Part shown: in pieces, positions 31,415-39,242 of the stretch
Position numbering within the stretch: position 1 is the stretch's first letter
How the letters are laid out: every line of letters starts with the position of its first letter
Assembly: GCA_963975155.1 (NCBI GenBank)
Contig: CAXBFG010000005.1
Location: 186,001 to 250,000, forward strand
DNA length: 64,000 nucleotides
DNA from: UBA5109 sp963975155
GTDB lineage: Bacteria > Pseudomonadota > Gammaproteobacteria > Pseudomonadales > Pseudohongiellaceae
Reading direction: 5' to 3'
The notes under the pieces: generated by a model
What the model saw: only the letters and a program-made list of their open reading frames with translations
Database searches by the model: none
Told to the model about the DNA's origin: nothing
Position numbers and translations under genes: made by a program

Positions 31415-33511
31415 CTAGTTTATGCGTAATCCCGCCACTGCACCTGCGTGAGGTTCCAGCAGATAAATTTCCTTGCCTTCACCGGCCGCCAGTATCATGC
31501 CTTCGGAAAGACCGAATTTCATTTTTCGAGCCTTGAGATTGGCAACCACTACGGTATGCATGCCAATCAGTTGTTCAGGCTCATAGGCTGATTTGATGCC
31601 GGAAAATACCGTACGGGTCTGTTGAATTCCCTTGCTATCCAGGCCCAGGTCAAGAATCAGCTTGAGCAGTTTGTCTGCGCCTTCGACATGCTCGGCATTG
31701 ATGATTTTTGCAATACGCAAGTCGACTTTGGCGAAATCAGGGAATTCAATTTCTGCAGCAAGCGGTTCTCTGGACAAGGGGCTATCCACATCTGCAGCCT
31801 GGTTATTTTCCTGTTCGCTTAAACTTTCTTTGCTGGCATCTACCATGGCTTCAACCTTCGTGCTTTCCACACGCGTCATTAAGGGCTGGAAGGGATTGAT
31901 CCGGTGTTCGAGTAACAAGTGTTCTGCATCCTGCCATTGCAGAGCTTGAACGTTTAAAAATTCTTCTACTTGCACGGCCAGTTTAGGTAATACGGGTTTC
32001 AGGTAAATCACCAGTATGCGGAACAGATTTATGCCGGTTGAGCAAATATTTTGCACTTCTTCTGATTGAGGTTTTTCTTTTGCCAATACCCAGGGTTGCT
32101 TGTTGGCAATGTACTGATTGGCTTTGTCGGCCAGCTCCATAATCAGTCGAATCGCCGCCGAATAGTCTCTGCTCTCATACCAATCGGCAATTTCAGCTGA
32201 GCAATTCTGAAATTCGCCAATTAATTCATGTTCTGATGTAGCTGCGGATAACTTGCCATCAAATCCTTTGTTGATAAAGCCGGCACAGCGACTGGCGATA
32301 TTGACGAGTTTCCCAACCAGATCAGAGTTTACCTTGAGAACGAAATCTTCAAGATTAAGATCCAGATCGGTAGGTGCACGCCCAAGTTTGGAAGCAAAGT
32401 AGTAGCGCAGGTATTCGGGGTTAAGAAATTGCTTATAAGTCTCCGCCATTATAAAGGTGCCGCGGGACTTGGACATTTTCTGGCCGTTGACGGTGAGAAA
32501 GCCATTCACTGAAACAGCGGTCGGGGTTCTGAAGCCGGCAGTCTTTAACATGGCCGGCCAGAACAGAGCGTGAAAATTGATAATGTCCTTGCCGATGAAA
32601 TGCCAGAGTTCTGTCTCGGAACCGGAGCGCCAATAATCATCAAATTCCAGATCGGCGCGTTCTTCACAAAGCTTTTTGAAGCTCGCCATATAGCCTATAG
32701 GTGCGTCCAGCCAGACATAAAAATATTTCCCCGTTTCGCCCGGAATTTCAAAGCCGAAGTAGGGTGCGTCACGACTTATATCCCATTCCTGCAGACCACT
32801 GTTCAGCCATTCAGCCAGTTTATTGGCAACCTGCGGCTCAAGGGGAGGAGCAGCCAGGCTATCTACATCCGGGTGTGTATGTTTGTCCAGATGCAGCCAG
32901 GCTTTCAGGAAATCTTCGAAGTCCTGCAGTTTAAAGAAAAAATGCGTGGATTCTTTTTCAACTGGTGTGGCGCCGGAAATGGTTGAACGGGGATTAATCA
33001 GGTCAGTGGCGTTGTAGGTGGAACTACAGACTTCACAGTTGTCGCCGTATTGATCTTCAGCTTTACATTTCGGACACTGGCCTTTTATAAAGCGATCAGA
33101 TAAAAACAGGCCTTTCTCAGGGTCATAGAGCTGGGTGATCTTACGCTGACTGATATGGCCGCTGCTTTTGCAACGTTCATAAATAAGCGATGAAAGTTCC
33201 CGGTTTTCTTCCGAATGAGTACTATAGTAAATATCGAAATCCACCAGGAAATCACTAAAGTCCCGCTGATGTTCCAGATTGATGGCAGCTATAAATTCCT
33301 CAGCGCTGATGCCGGCTTTTTCAGCACTGAGCATTATGCCTGTGCCATGTGCGTCGTCGGCACAGACATAGCTGCATTTGTTGCCGCGCATGCGCTGAAA
33401 GCGAACCCAGATGTCGGCCTGAATATAACCCAGCAAATGTCCCAGATGTATGGGGCCATTGGCATAGGGAAGCGCATTGGTGACAAGTATATTTCTTGCT
33501 TTCAAAATCAA
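31415..33511 (-). CDS. metG: Methionyl-tRNA synthetase
   Basis: This 698-aa enzyme charges tRNA-Met, the initiator included. It has the HIGH-type motif PYANGPIHLGHLLGYI, a four-Cys zinc knuckle (CPKCKAEDQYGDNCEVC), KMSKSRGT and the C-terminal dimerisation/tRNA-binding domain (FAKVDLRIAKIINAEHVEG). Between the catalytic body and that domain is a Glu/Ser-rich linker (about residues 560-590). The only in-frame start upstream of the conserved KARNILVTNALPYANG is TTG at 33511 or 33505. No ATG or GTG occurs before the upstream stop. Repeats B2 and A2 fill most of the 648 nt upstream. Confidence 0.96.
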   Translation of the reverse strand: MILKARNILVTNALPYANGPIHLGHLLGYIQADIWVRFQRMRGNKCSYVCADDAHGTGIMLSAEKAGISAEEFIAAINLEHQRDFSDFLVDFDIYYSTHSEENRELSSLIYERCKSSGHISQRKITQLYDPEKGLFLSDRFIKGQCPKCKAEDQYGDNCEVCSSTYNATDLINPRSTISGATPVEKESTHFFFKLQDFEDFLKAWLHLDKHTHPDVDSLAAPPLEPQVANKLAEWLNSGLQEWDISRDAPYFGFEIPGETGKYFYVWLDAPIGYMASFKKLCEERADLEFDDYWRSGSETELWHFIGKDIINFHALFWPAMLKTAGFRTPTAVSVNGFLTVNGQKMSKSRGTFIMAETYKQFLNPEYLRYYFASKLGRAPTDLDLNLEDFVLKVNSDLVGKLVNIASRCAGFINKGFDGKLSAATSEHELIGEFQNCSAEIADWYESRDYSAAIRLIMELADKANQYIANKQPWVLAKEKPQSEEVQNICSTGINLFRILVIYLKPVLPKLAVQVEEFLNVQALQWQDAEHLLLEHRINPFQPLMTRVESTKVEAMVDASKESLSEQENNQAADVDSPLSREPLAAEIEFPDFAKVDLRIAKIINAEHVEGADKLLKLILDLGLDSKGIQQTRTVFSGIKSAYEPEQLIGMHTVVVANLKARKMKFGLSEGMILAAGEGKEIYLLEPHAGAVAGLRIN

Positions 33512-33699
33512 ATCTCGACAATAAGGTCTTAGCGAATTATGTCAGTGAAACTTCCCTGCTGCGATACGCACATTAAGGACTGGAAAATATGCCTAAGCAG
33601 CTAAGTCGATGACTGCTGTTGGCCACTGCCGGTCCGGAACTGACGAAGCCCGCGATTCTAGCAGTTTTAGCTGTTTAATTTAAGTTAAAAGAATTGCCA

Positions 33700-33900
33700 G
33701 TAGTGGTTCATTTTCAAATTTCATGAGGTATAGAAGCCGCCGCTTCTGTCTTGCTCACCCTTCGATCTTTCCTTCCTATTTTTCGGCGCTGCGGAACTCG
33801 TCGCTTCGCGCCTCAAACAGTCCTCGCGCTTTATCGGAAAAATCATCAGGAAAAAGGCATCTCAATGGGTTCACACGACAGGATCGGCAGCTTTCGTTGC
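33700..33900 (-). repeat. Family B palindromic element, copy B2
   Basis: This is the reverse complement of B1-like sequence over about 200 bp, with shared blocks such as AGCCGCCGCTTCTG, CACCCTTCGATCTTTCCTTC, CGGCGCTGCGGAACTCGTCGC, CAGTCCTCGCGC and CATCTCAATGGGTTCACA. Arms TTTTCGG/TCGGAAAA surround the core. It lies next to family-A copy A2 and creates a spurious 96-codon frame. Confidence 0.8.
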
Positions 33901-33939
33901 GATTTTGTATTTTTATTGATGTTAAAAGCACAGGCATGT

Positions 33940-34044
33940 TGCTGAGCTATCCTGACGGCGACCGTCTGACGACAGGGATGTCGTCAGCCGAGCCTGTACA
34001 GGGACGTACGTAGTTTGGCGTGTCGACGAAAGGATAGCTCAGCA
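33940..34044 (+). repeat. Family A palindromic element, copy A2
   Basis: The 65-nt core (33960-34024) on the plus strand is almost the same as A1: hairpin 1 TGACGAC/GTCGTCA and hairpin 2 GTAC/GTAC. It has 7-nt linkers on both sides and perfect 13-bp arms (33940-33952 and 34032-34044) unrelated to the A1 arms. It lies upstream of the CxxCH protein gene, divergent from metG. Confidence 0.85.
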
Positions 34045-34159
34045 TCATGACTGAGAATAAGCAGAAAAAATTCAAACTGAAGCACTAAAGAATTGCGGGG
34101 GGCATCTAATCCTTAGCAGTTTTTGTATAATCTGCAGGTATATCTAACAGGTGGAACTC

Positions 34160-35413
34160 ATGAATAGTTTTAGAAAACTTACCTTAGTCATTTGTGCATT
34201 GTTAGTGCCAGCAATTCTTTATGCGCAAACCGCCTATGAACGGGACTATCCGGCTATTGCCTATGCCGATACTGAAACCAGAGATGCAGCCACTGCCTTA
34301 TTTGCTGACATCGCGGCAGGTCGGGTGAGACTAGAGCATCGTACTGAACGCGGATATCTGGAATCCTTGTTGGCGCTTTTAAATATTGACCCTTCCTCGC
34401 AATTACTGGTGTTTTCCAAGACTGCACGAAAAAGCCGTTTTGTGACGCCGGAAAGTCCTCGTGCCTTGTATTTTAATGATGAGGTTTATGTCGGTTATGT
34501 ACCGGATACGAATACGCTGGAAATTGCATCAATGGATCCGCAATTAGGGCCGGTATTTTTCGATATCCCACAGGATGCAGAATCAGAACTTGCGCTCAAC
34601 CGGGAAACCAGCCGCTGTCTGCGTTGTCACGACAGCATGACCAATACCGGCGGGGGGACGCCACGTTTCATGATGAGTTCTGTGCTGGCTGACAGTAACG
34701 GAACAATCGTGTCGCACGAAGTCAGTATTATTACCAGGGACAGTACGCCTTTGAATCGTCGCTGGGGTGGCTGGTATGTTACCGGTCTGCATGGACAGCA
34801 GCCGACCATGGCGAATTTGATTTACCGGGGAGGCGCTTCCATCAAGGACCAGGATTTACTGACAAATGGCAATAAAACTACGCTGGATGATCTGGTCGAT
34901 ACTCGACCTTATCTGACTGCTTATAGCGATATAGTTGCCTTATTGGTGATGCAACACCAGATAGAAGTGCAGAATGCCATGACCAGGGCAAGTTGGGATT
35001 ATCGTCAGTCGCTGGCAGAAGCGGGTTCGCCAAGTGCCGAAAAACTGGCCGAACTGGCTAAACCGGTTCTTGATGCACTGCTCATGGCAAATGAAGCTCC
35101 AATAACAGATGAGATACAGGGGGTCTCGGGTTATACGGAGTATTTTCAGAATCTGGGACCCTTTGATGAGCAGGGACGCTCCCTGCGTGAGCTGGATTTA
35201 AATCAACGGGTTTTCACTTATCCCTTAAGTTATCTGGTTTATTCGGATGCCTTTGCCGCTTTGCCGGATGAACTGCACAGCTATCTGCAGGAGCGTCTCC
35301 ACGAGATACTCAGCGCGGATTCTGATCCGGCTGAATATGCCCATCTTGATGCAGCAACACGTGCTGCGATTCTGGACATCGTCAACAGCACAGCGCCCGG
35401 TTTTTTCCTGTGA
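34160..35413 (+). CDS. Secreted protein with one CxxCH haem-type motif (function unknown)
   Basis: This 417-aa protein has a Sec signal peptide (MNSFRKLTLVICALLVPAIL, cut after about YAQ). One CLRCH motif lies near residue 156, in NRETSRCLRCHDSMTNTGG, typical of covalent haem c attachment. The rest does not resemble a common cytochrome fold that I recognise. The central TRDSTPLNRRWGGWYVTGLHG block and the C-terminal FPL-type helices look like a distinct family of periplasmic cytochrome-like proteins. The ATG at 34160 has GGTGGA upstream, with a GTG 9 nt earlier as the alternative. It stands alone between repeat A2 and folD. Enzymatic role unknown. Confidence 0.75.
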   Translation: MNSFRKLTLVICALLVPAILYAQTAYERDYPAIAYADTETRDAATALFADIAAGRVRLEHRTERGYLESLLALLNIDPSSQLLVFSKTARKSRFVTPESPRALYFNDEVYVGYVPDTNTLEIASMDPQLGPVFFDIPQDAESELALNRETSRCLRCHDSMTNTGGGTPRFMMSSVLADSNGTIVSHEVSIITRDSTPLNRRWGGWYVTGLHGQQPTMANLIYRGGASIKDQDLLTNGNKTTLDDLVDTRPYLTAYSDIVALLVMQHQIEVQNAMTRASWDYRQSLAEAGSPSAEKLAELAKPVLDALLMANEAPITDEIQGVSGYTEYFQNLGPFDEQGRSLRELDLNQRVFTYPLSYLVYSDAFAALPDELHSYLQERLHEILSADSDPAEYAHLDAATRAAILDIVNSTAPGFFL

Positions 35414-35467
35414 TCACCCTGGTTGATCGGGTAGAATGCGCTCTTTGCAGAGAAGCATGAGGGTAAT

Positions 35468-36349
35468 ATGCAGTTACTGGATGGCAAGGCAACTTCGGAA
35501 CAATTAAAAGCAGAAATAACCGGGAAAGTTGCAGCCTTAAAAGCAGCCGGAGCGAAGGTGCCGCATCTGGCAGCAGTGATTGTCGGTAATGACGGCGGAA
35601 GCCATACCTATGTAAATAATAAAGTGCTGACCTGCAAACAGCTTGGTTTTGACTCCACCCTGATCACTCTCCCTGAAACAACTACCGAAGCAGAGCTGCT
35701 GCAAGTGGTCGAAGATCTGAATGCAAATAACGATGTGGATGGTTTTATCGTACAGGTACCTTTACCCGCGCATATTAATGAAGACAAAGTAACCGAAGCG
35801 ATTGATCCTGAAAAAGACGTTGACGGTTTTCATCCTGAAAATCTCGGTCGCATGATGTTGGGATTGCCCACCTATATTTCAGCTACACCGAACGGTATTC
35901 TGGAATTATTAAAACGTAATAATATTCTTACCTCTGGTCTGCATTGTGTCGTGATCGGCCGCAGCAATATTGTGGGTACACCGATGTCGATTTTAATGTC
36001 ACGTAATGCTGAACCGGGAAATTGTACGGTTACGCTGGTTCACAGTCGTACCAGGAATATGCGGGAAATATGTGCCAGTGCCGATATATTAATCGTTGCC
36101 ATTGGCAAGCCGGAATTTGTCAAAGCCGATATGGTGAAACAGGGTGCCATAGTGATAGACGTCGGTACCACCAGAGTGCCTGATGCAAGTAAGGCAAAAG
36201 GTTTTGCTCTGAAGGGTGACGTTGATTTTGAAAACGTTAAAGATAAGTGCAGTTTTATCACACCGGTGCCAGGGGGCGTTGGTCCGATGACCATTGCCTC
36301 GTTAATGCAGAATACCTTGCTGGCGGTGGAACGTAAAAATCATAGCTGA
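35468..36349 (+). CDS. folD: Methylenetetrahydrofolate dehydrogenase/cyclohydrolase
   Basis: This bifunctional enzyme (293 aa) interconverts 5,10-methylene-, methenyl- and 10-formyl-tetrahydrofolate. It has the catalytic Tyr/Lys in SHTYVNNKVLTCKQLG, the VQVPLPAHI motif, the NADP-binding VVIGRSNIVGTPM and the C-terminal TPVPGGVGPMTIASLMQNT. Length is normal. The leader is short, with AGGGTAAT before the ATG at 35468. Repeat A3 follows directly, before trpD. Confidence 0.97.
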   Translation: MQLLDGKATSEQLKAEITGKVAALKAAGAKVPHLAAVIVGNDGGSHTYVNNKVLTCKQLGFDSTLITLPETTTEAELLQVVEDLNANNDVDGFIVQVPLPAHINEDKVTEAIDPEKDVDGFHPENLGRMMLGLPTYISATPNGILELLKRNNILTSGLHCVVIGRSNIVGTPMSILMSRNAEPGNCTVTLVHSRTRNMREICASADILIVAIGKPEFVKADMVKQGAIVIDVGTTRVPDASKAKGFALKGDVDFENVKDKCSFITPVPGGVGPMTIASLMQNTLLAVERKNHS

Positions 36350-36367
36350 CTGTGCAGCTTCGAGTAA

Positions 36368-36515
36368 TTCATTTGTATTTTTGTGACCGTCTGGCGACAG
36401 GTCGAAATATGCTCCTGCAATTTCGACATTCCCTCCATCCATGGAGGTCAGACGTCGCCAGCCGAGCCTGTACAAGGATGTACGTCTTTTGGCGTGTCAC
36501 GAAAATACAAATGAA
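36368..36515 (+). repeat. Family A palindromic element, copy A3 (enlarged hairpin 1)
   Basis: The core is 36385-36498 on the plus strand. Arms of 20 nt (36368-36387 and 36496-36515, running into the core edges) pair with one G.T wobble. Hairpin 1 (TGGCGAC 36392-36398 with GTCGCCA 36454-36460) has a 55-nt loop holding two further hairpins (GTCGAAAT/ATTTCGAC and CCTCCAT/ATGGAGG). Hairpin 2 is GTACA/TGTAC. It lies between folD and trpD. Confidence 0.85.
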
Positions 36516-36575
36516 ATGCTCGTATATCATATTTGTTCAGGCATGTTTTTGAATAACCCAGTTTAGGAAATAAAA

Positions 36576-37601
36576 ATGACAGAGACTCTAAACGCCTTAA
36601 AGCCCTTTATCGCTAAAGTTACCGAGCATGAAGTCTTGAGTTTCGATGAGGCCTGCGAAGCTTTTGAAATCATTATGAGTGGCGGCGCAACTCCGGCTCA
36701 AATAGCCGGGTTCCTGGTGGCGCTGCGCATGCGTGGCGAAAATGTCGATGAACTATCAGCGGCGGTAAAAATTATCCGCGCCAAGGCGATTCCGATTAAA
36801 GCACCTGCCATGGCCATGGATATCGTCGGCACGGGTGGTGATGGTTCCGGAAGTTTAAATATTTCCACTGCCACGGCTATTGTCGTCGCCGCCTGTGGTG
36901 TACCGGTGGCGAAACATGGTAATCGTGCACTGTCTTCCAAATCCGGTGCATCGGATGTCCTGTCTCAATTGGGTGTCAATCTGGATGCGCCCATGGCGCA
37001 GATCGAGCAGGCTATTACCGAGGCTAATATCGGTTTTATGCTCGCACCACGTCATCACACTTCCTTTAAGTATGTTGGCCCGGTTCGAGTAGAGCTTGGT
37101 ATACGTACCATGTTTAACATACTCGGTCCGCTGTGTAATCCGGCTGGAGTTAAGCACTATTTGCTGGGGGTTTACAGCAAGGACTGGGTAAAACCCATGG
37201 CCGAAGTGCTGGCAAGGCTGGGCTGCGAGAAAGCCTGGGTAGTACACGGTGCAGATGGCATGGATGAATTAAGTACGACCGGAGAAAATTATGTCTGTGA
37301 AGTTATCGGGACTGAGATAAGGGAATTTACTATCAGCCCGGACGCTGCGGGATTACCGCTTGCATCGTTTGAACAGCTCAAGGGTGGAGATGCTGCTTAT
37401 AATGCACAACGGCTGCAGGCCTTGTTGGCAGGCGAAAAAGATGCTTATCGTGACATAGTGCTCTTTGGTGCTGCTGCCGCCTTGCTGATAGCTGGGAAAG
37501 TACAGGAACTGCCGAGTGGAGTGAGTATGGCCGCTACCGTACTTGATGATGGCAGTGCCATGCAGACTCTGCAAAAACTGATCGCCATCAGTCAGGCCTG
37601 A
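36576..37601 (+). CDS. trpD: Anthranilate phosphoribosyltransferase
   Basis: This 341-aa enzyme adds phosphoribose to anthranilate, the second step of tryptophan synthesis. The PRPP-binding GTGGDGSGSLNIST loop, the KHGNRALSSKSGASDVL motif and the anthranilate-site HHTSFKYVGPVR region are all present. The gene is alone here: trpE, trpG and trpC are not in view. An operon partner usually lies next to it, so this is a dispersed pathway gene or an orphan copy. The A3 repeat separates it from folD. Confidence 0.96.
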   Translation: MTETLNALKPFIAKVTEHEVLSFDEACEAFEIIMSGGATPAQIAGFLVALRMRGENVDELSAAVKIIRAKAIPIKAPAMAMDIVGTGGDGSGSLNISTATAIVVAACGVPVAKHGNRALSSKSGASDVLSQLGVNLDAPMAQIEQAITEANIGFMLAPRHHTSFKYVGPVRVELGIRTMFNILGPLCNPAGVKHYLLGVYSKDWVKPMAEVLARLGCEKAWVVHGADGMDELSTTGENYVCEVIGTEIREFTISPDAAGLPLASFEQLKGGDAAYNAQRLQALLAGEKDAYRDIVLFGAAAALLIAGKVQELPSGVSMAATVLDDGSAMQTLQKLIAISQA

Positions 37602-37793
37602 TTCCAGGACTGTATTTTTTCCCATTTCGTAAAAAGATGTAAACGTTTCCAGATGTCAGGCGTTAACCCATCATTATAAGAGAGATTTGGATTCTCTTTT
37701 ATTCCATTATTTGCTCTATATTCTTATGGGCTTAGGCACTAGACTTTGCCTGATGCAGAAAATTTTACGGTTTTGTATACATTAAGGAAGCGT

Positions 37794-39242
37794 ATGACCA
37801 GTGAACAAATAAACAATTCCGATGAAAACTTTGTTCCACAACGCAGGAAGAAGGGCAAGAAAGGACTTATAGCCATAGTCCTTTTGCTGCTTGCCGGTGG
37901 CGGCGGATCGTATTACTGGATGCAGAATGATGAAGCTGTTGTTGAAAGTCAGCCGCTCATCACGCCGGCTCAAATCGGCGATATTGAAAACACCATTGCT
38001 GCTACCGGTAGTTTGAAACCCTTTGAAACAGTAGAAGTTGGTGCCCAGGTTTCCGGCCAGTTACTGAGACTATATGTTGAAGCGGGTGATCAGGTAGAAA
38101 TGGGACAACTGATTGCCGAAATTGATGCCCGGCAACAGCGCCAAAGGGTCGAATCCAGCCGAGCGAACCTGGCCGGACAGGAGGCTCAGCTTGAATCAAG
38201 GGAGTCGGCGCTGGCGCTGGCACAGGCTAATGCCGACCGGCAACGCCGTCTGATGGCTGAGGATGCAACCAGTCAACAGGACTTCGATACAGCAATGAAT
38301 CAGTTGGCAGCCGCGCAGGCCGGTTTGATTCAAACCCAGCGGCAGATAGATCAGAGCCGGGCGAGTCTCGCCATTGAAGAACAGGAACTGAGTTTCACCA
38401 GCATTGTGGCGCCGATTTCCGGAACTGTTGTTTCAGTAAATATGACTGAGGGGCGCACCTTGAATGCAACTCAACAGGCACCCACCATTCTCACTATTGC
38501 TGATCTGACTACCATGACAGTGCAGGCAGAAATTTCTGAGGCTGATATCAGCAACCTGAGAAATGGCATGGAGGTTTACTTTACGACGCTGGGTGGCGGC
38601 AATCGTCGCTGGAACAGCACACTGCGACAGATTTTACCGCAGCCTACGATAACCAATAATGTTGTCCTGTATACCGGTCTGTTCGATGTGAAGAATGAGG
38701 ATTCAGCATTACTGCCGGAAATGACCGCGCAAATTTACTTTGTAACCTCAGCAGCCAGAAATGTGTTGACTGTCCCCTATGGTGCCCTGACTTTTCTGGA
38801 TGGAGGGCCAGCCAGTGCGGGAGGAGGATTCAATGAAGTGATGGCTAATAACACTGCCCGTCAGGGTGCTGCCGGGAGAGGTGGTGACTTCGCAGGTGGT
38901 TTCCCAGCCGGAGGCAGAGGGCAGGGCGGGGGTTTTCCGGATGACGCCACTCCAGCCGGACGACAACAGGCTGGAGATCGGGGCGGAGCTCTTGCGGTTA
39001 ATGCCTTGGCAAACGGACGAGGAGCTGCCACCCGGCTTGCGACTGTTCAGGTTCAAACTGAAAGCGGAGCGCTGGAAAGCAGAGAAGTTATTGTTGGATT
39101 GACGAGTCGTGTTGCTGCCGAAGTGATTTCGGGACTGCAGCCAGGCAGCCAGGTGGTTTCCGGAGTAGTGCAGGGCAGTGTCGGAGGCATAGATCGTGAC
39201 CAGTTAAGAAGTGCCTTGGGGATACCTGGCAGAGGCCGCTAA
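37794..39242 (+). CDS. macA: MacA-like periplasmic adaptor of a tripartite efflux pump
   Basis: This 482-aa membrane-fusion protein has a cytoplasmic basic start, one membrane helix (about residues 25-42), a lipoyl/barrel-sandwich domain split around an alpha-helical hairpin (about residues 105-200, Gln/Ala-rich heptads), and a beta-barrel domain. It bridges MacB and an outer-membrane channel. Unusually, a Gly/Arg/Ala-rich stretch of about 80 residues is inserted between the beta-barrel and the membrane-proximal domain. The ATG at 37794 has AAGGAAG at good spacing. The stop overlaps the macB start (TAATG). PvdR of the pyoverdine pump is a close alternative name. Confidence 0.9.
   Translation: MTSEQINNSDENFVPQRRKKGKKGLIAIVLLLLAGGGGSYYWMQNDEAVVESQPLITPAQIGDIENTIAATGSLKPFETVEVGAQVSGQLLRLYVEAGDQVEMGQLIAEIDARQQRQRVESSRANLAGQEAQLESRESALALAQANADRQRRLMAEDATSQQDFDTAMNQLAAAQAGLIQTQRQIDQSRASLAIEEQELSFTSIVAPISGTVVSVNMTEGRTLNATQQAPTILTIADLTTMTVQAEISEADISNLRNGMEVYFTTLGGGNRRWNSTLRQILPQPTITNNVVLYTGLFDVKNEDSALLPEMTAQIYFVTSAARNVLTVPYGALTFLDGGPASAGGGFNEVMANNTARQGAAGRGGDFAGGFPAGGRGQGGGFPDDATPAGRQQAGDRGGALAVNALANGRGAATRLATVQVQTESGALESREVIVGLTSRVAAEVISGLQPGSQVVSGVVQGSVGGIDRDQLRSALGIPGRGR

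Noticed and set aside
33723..34013. 96-codon plus-strand reading frame
   Set aside because: It spans B2 and A2. The similarity to other frames is from the repeats only.
36361..36552. Short frame between folD and trpD
   Set aside because: It is formed by family-A copy A3.
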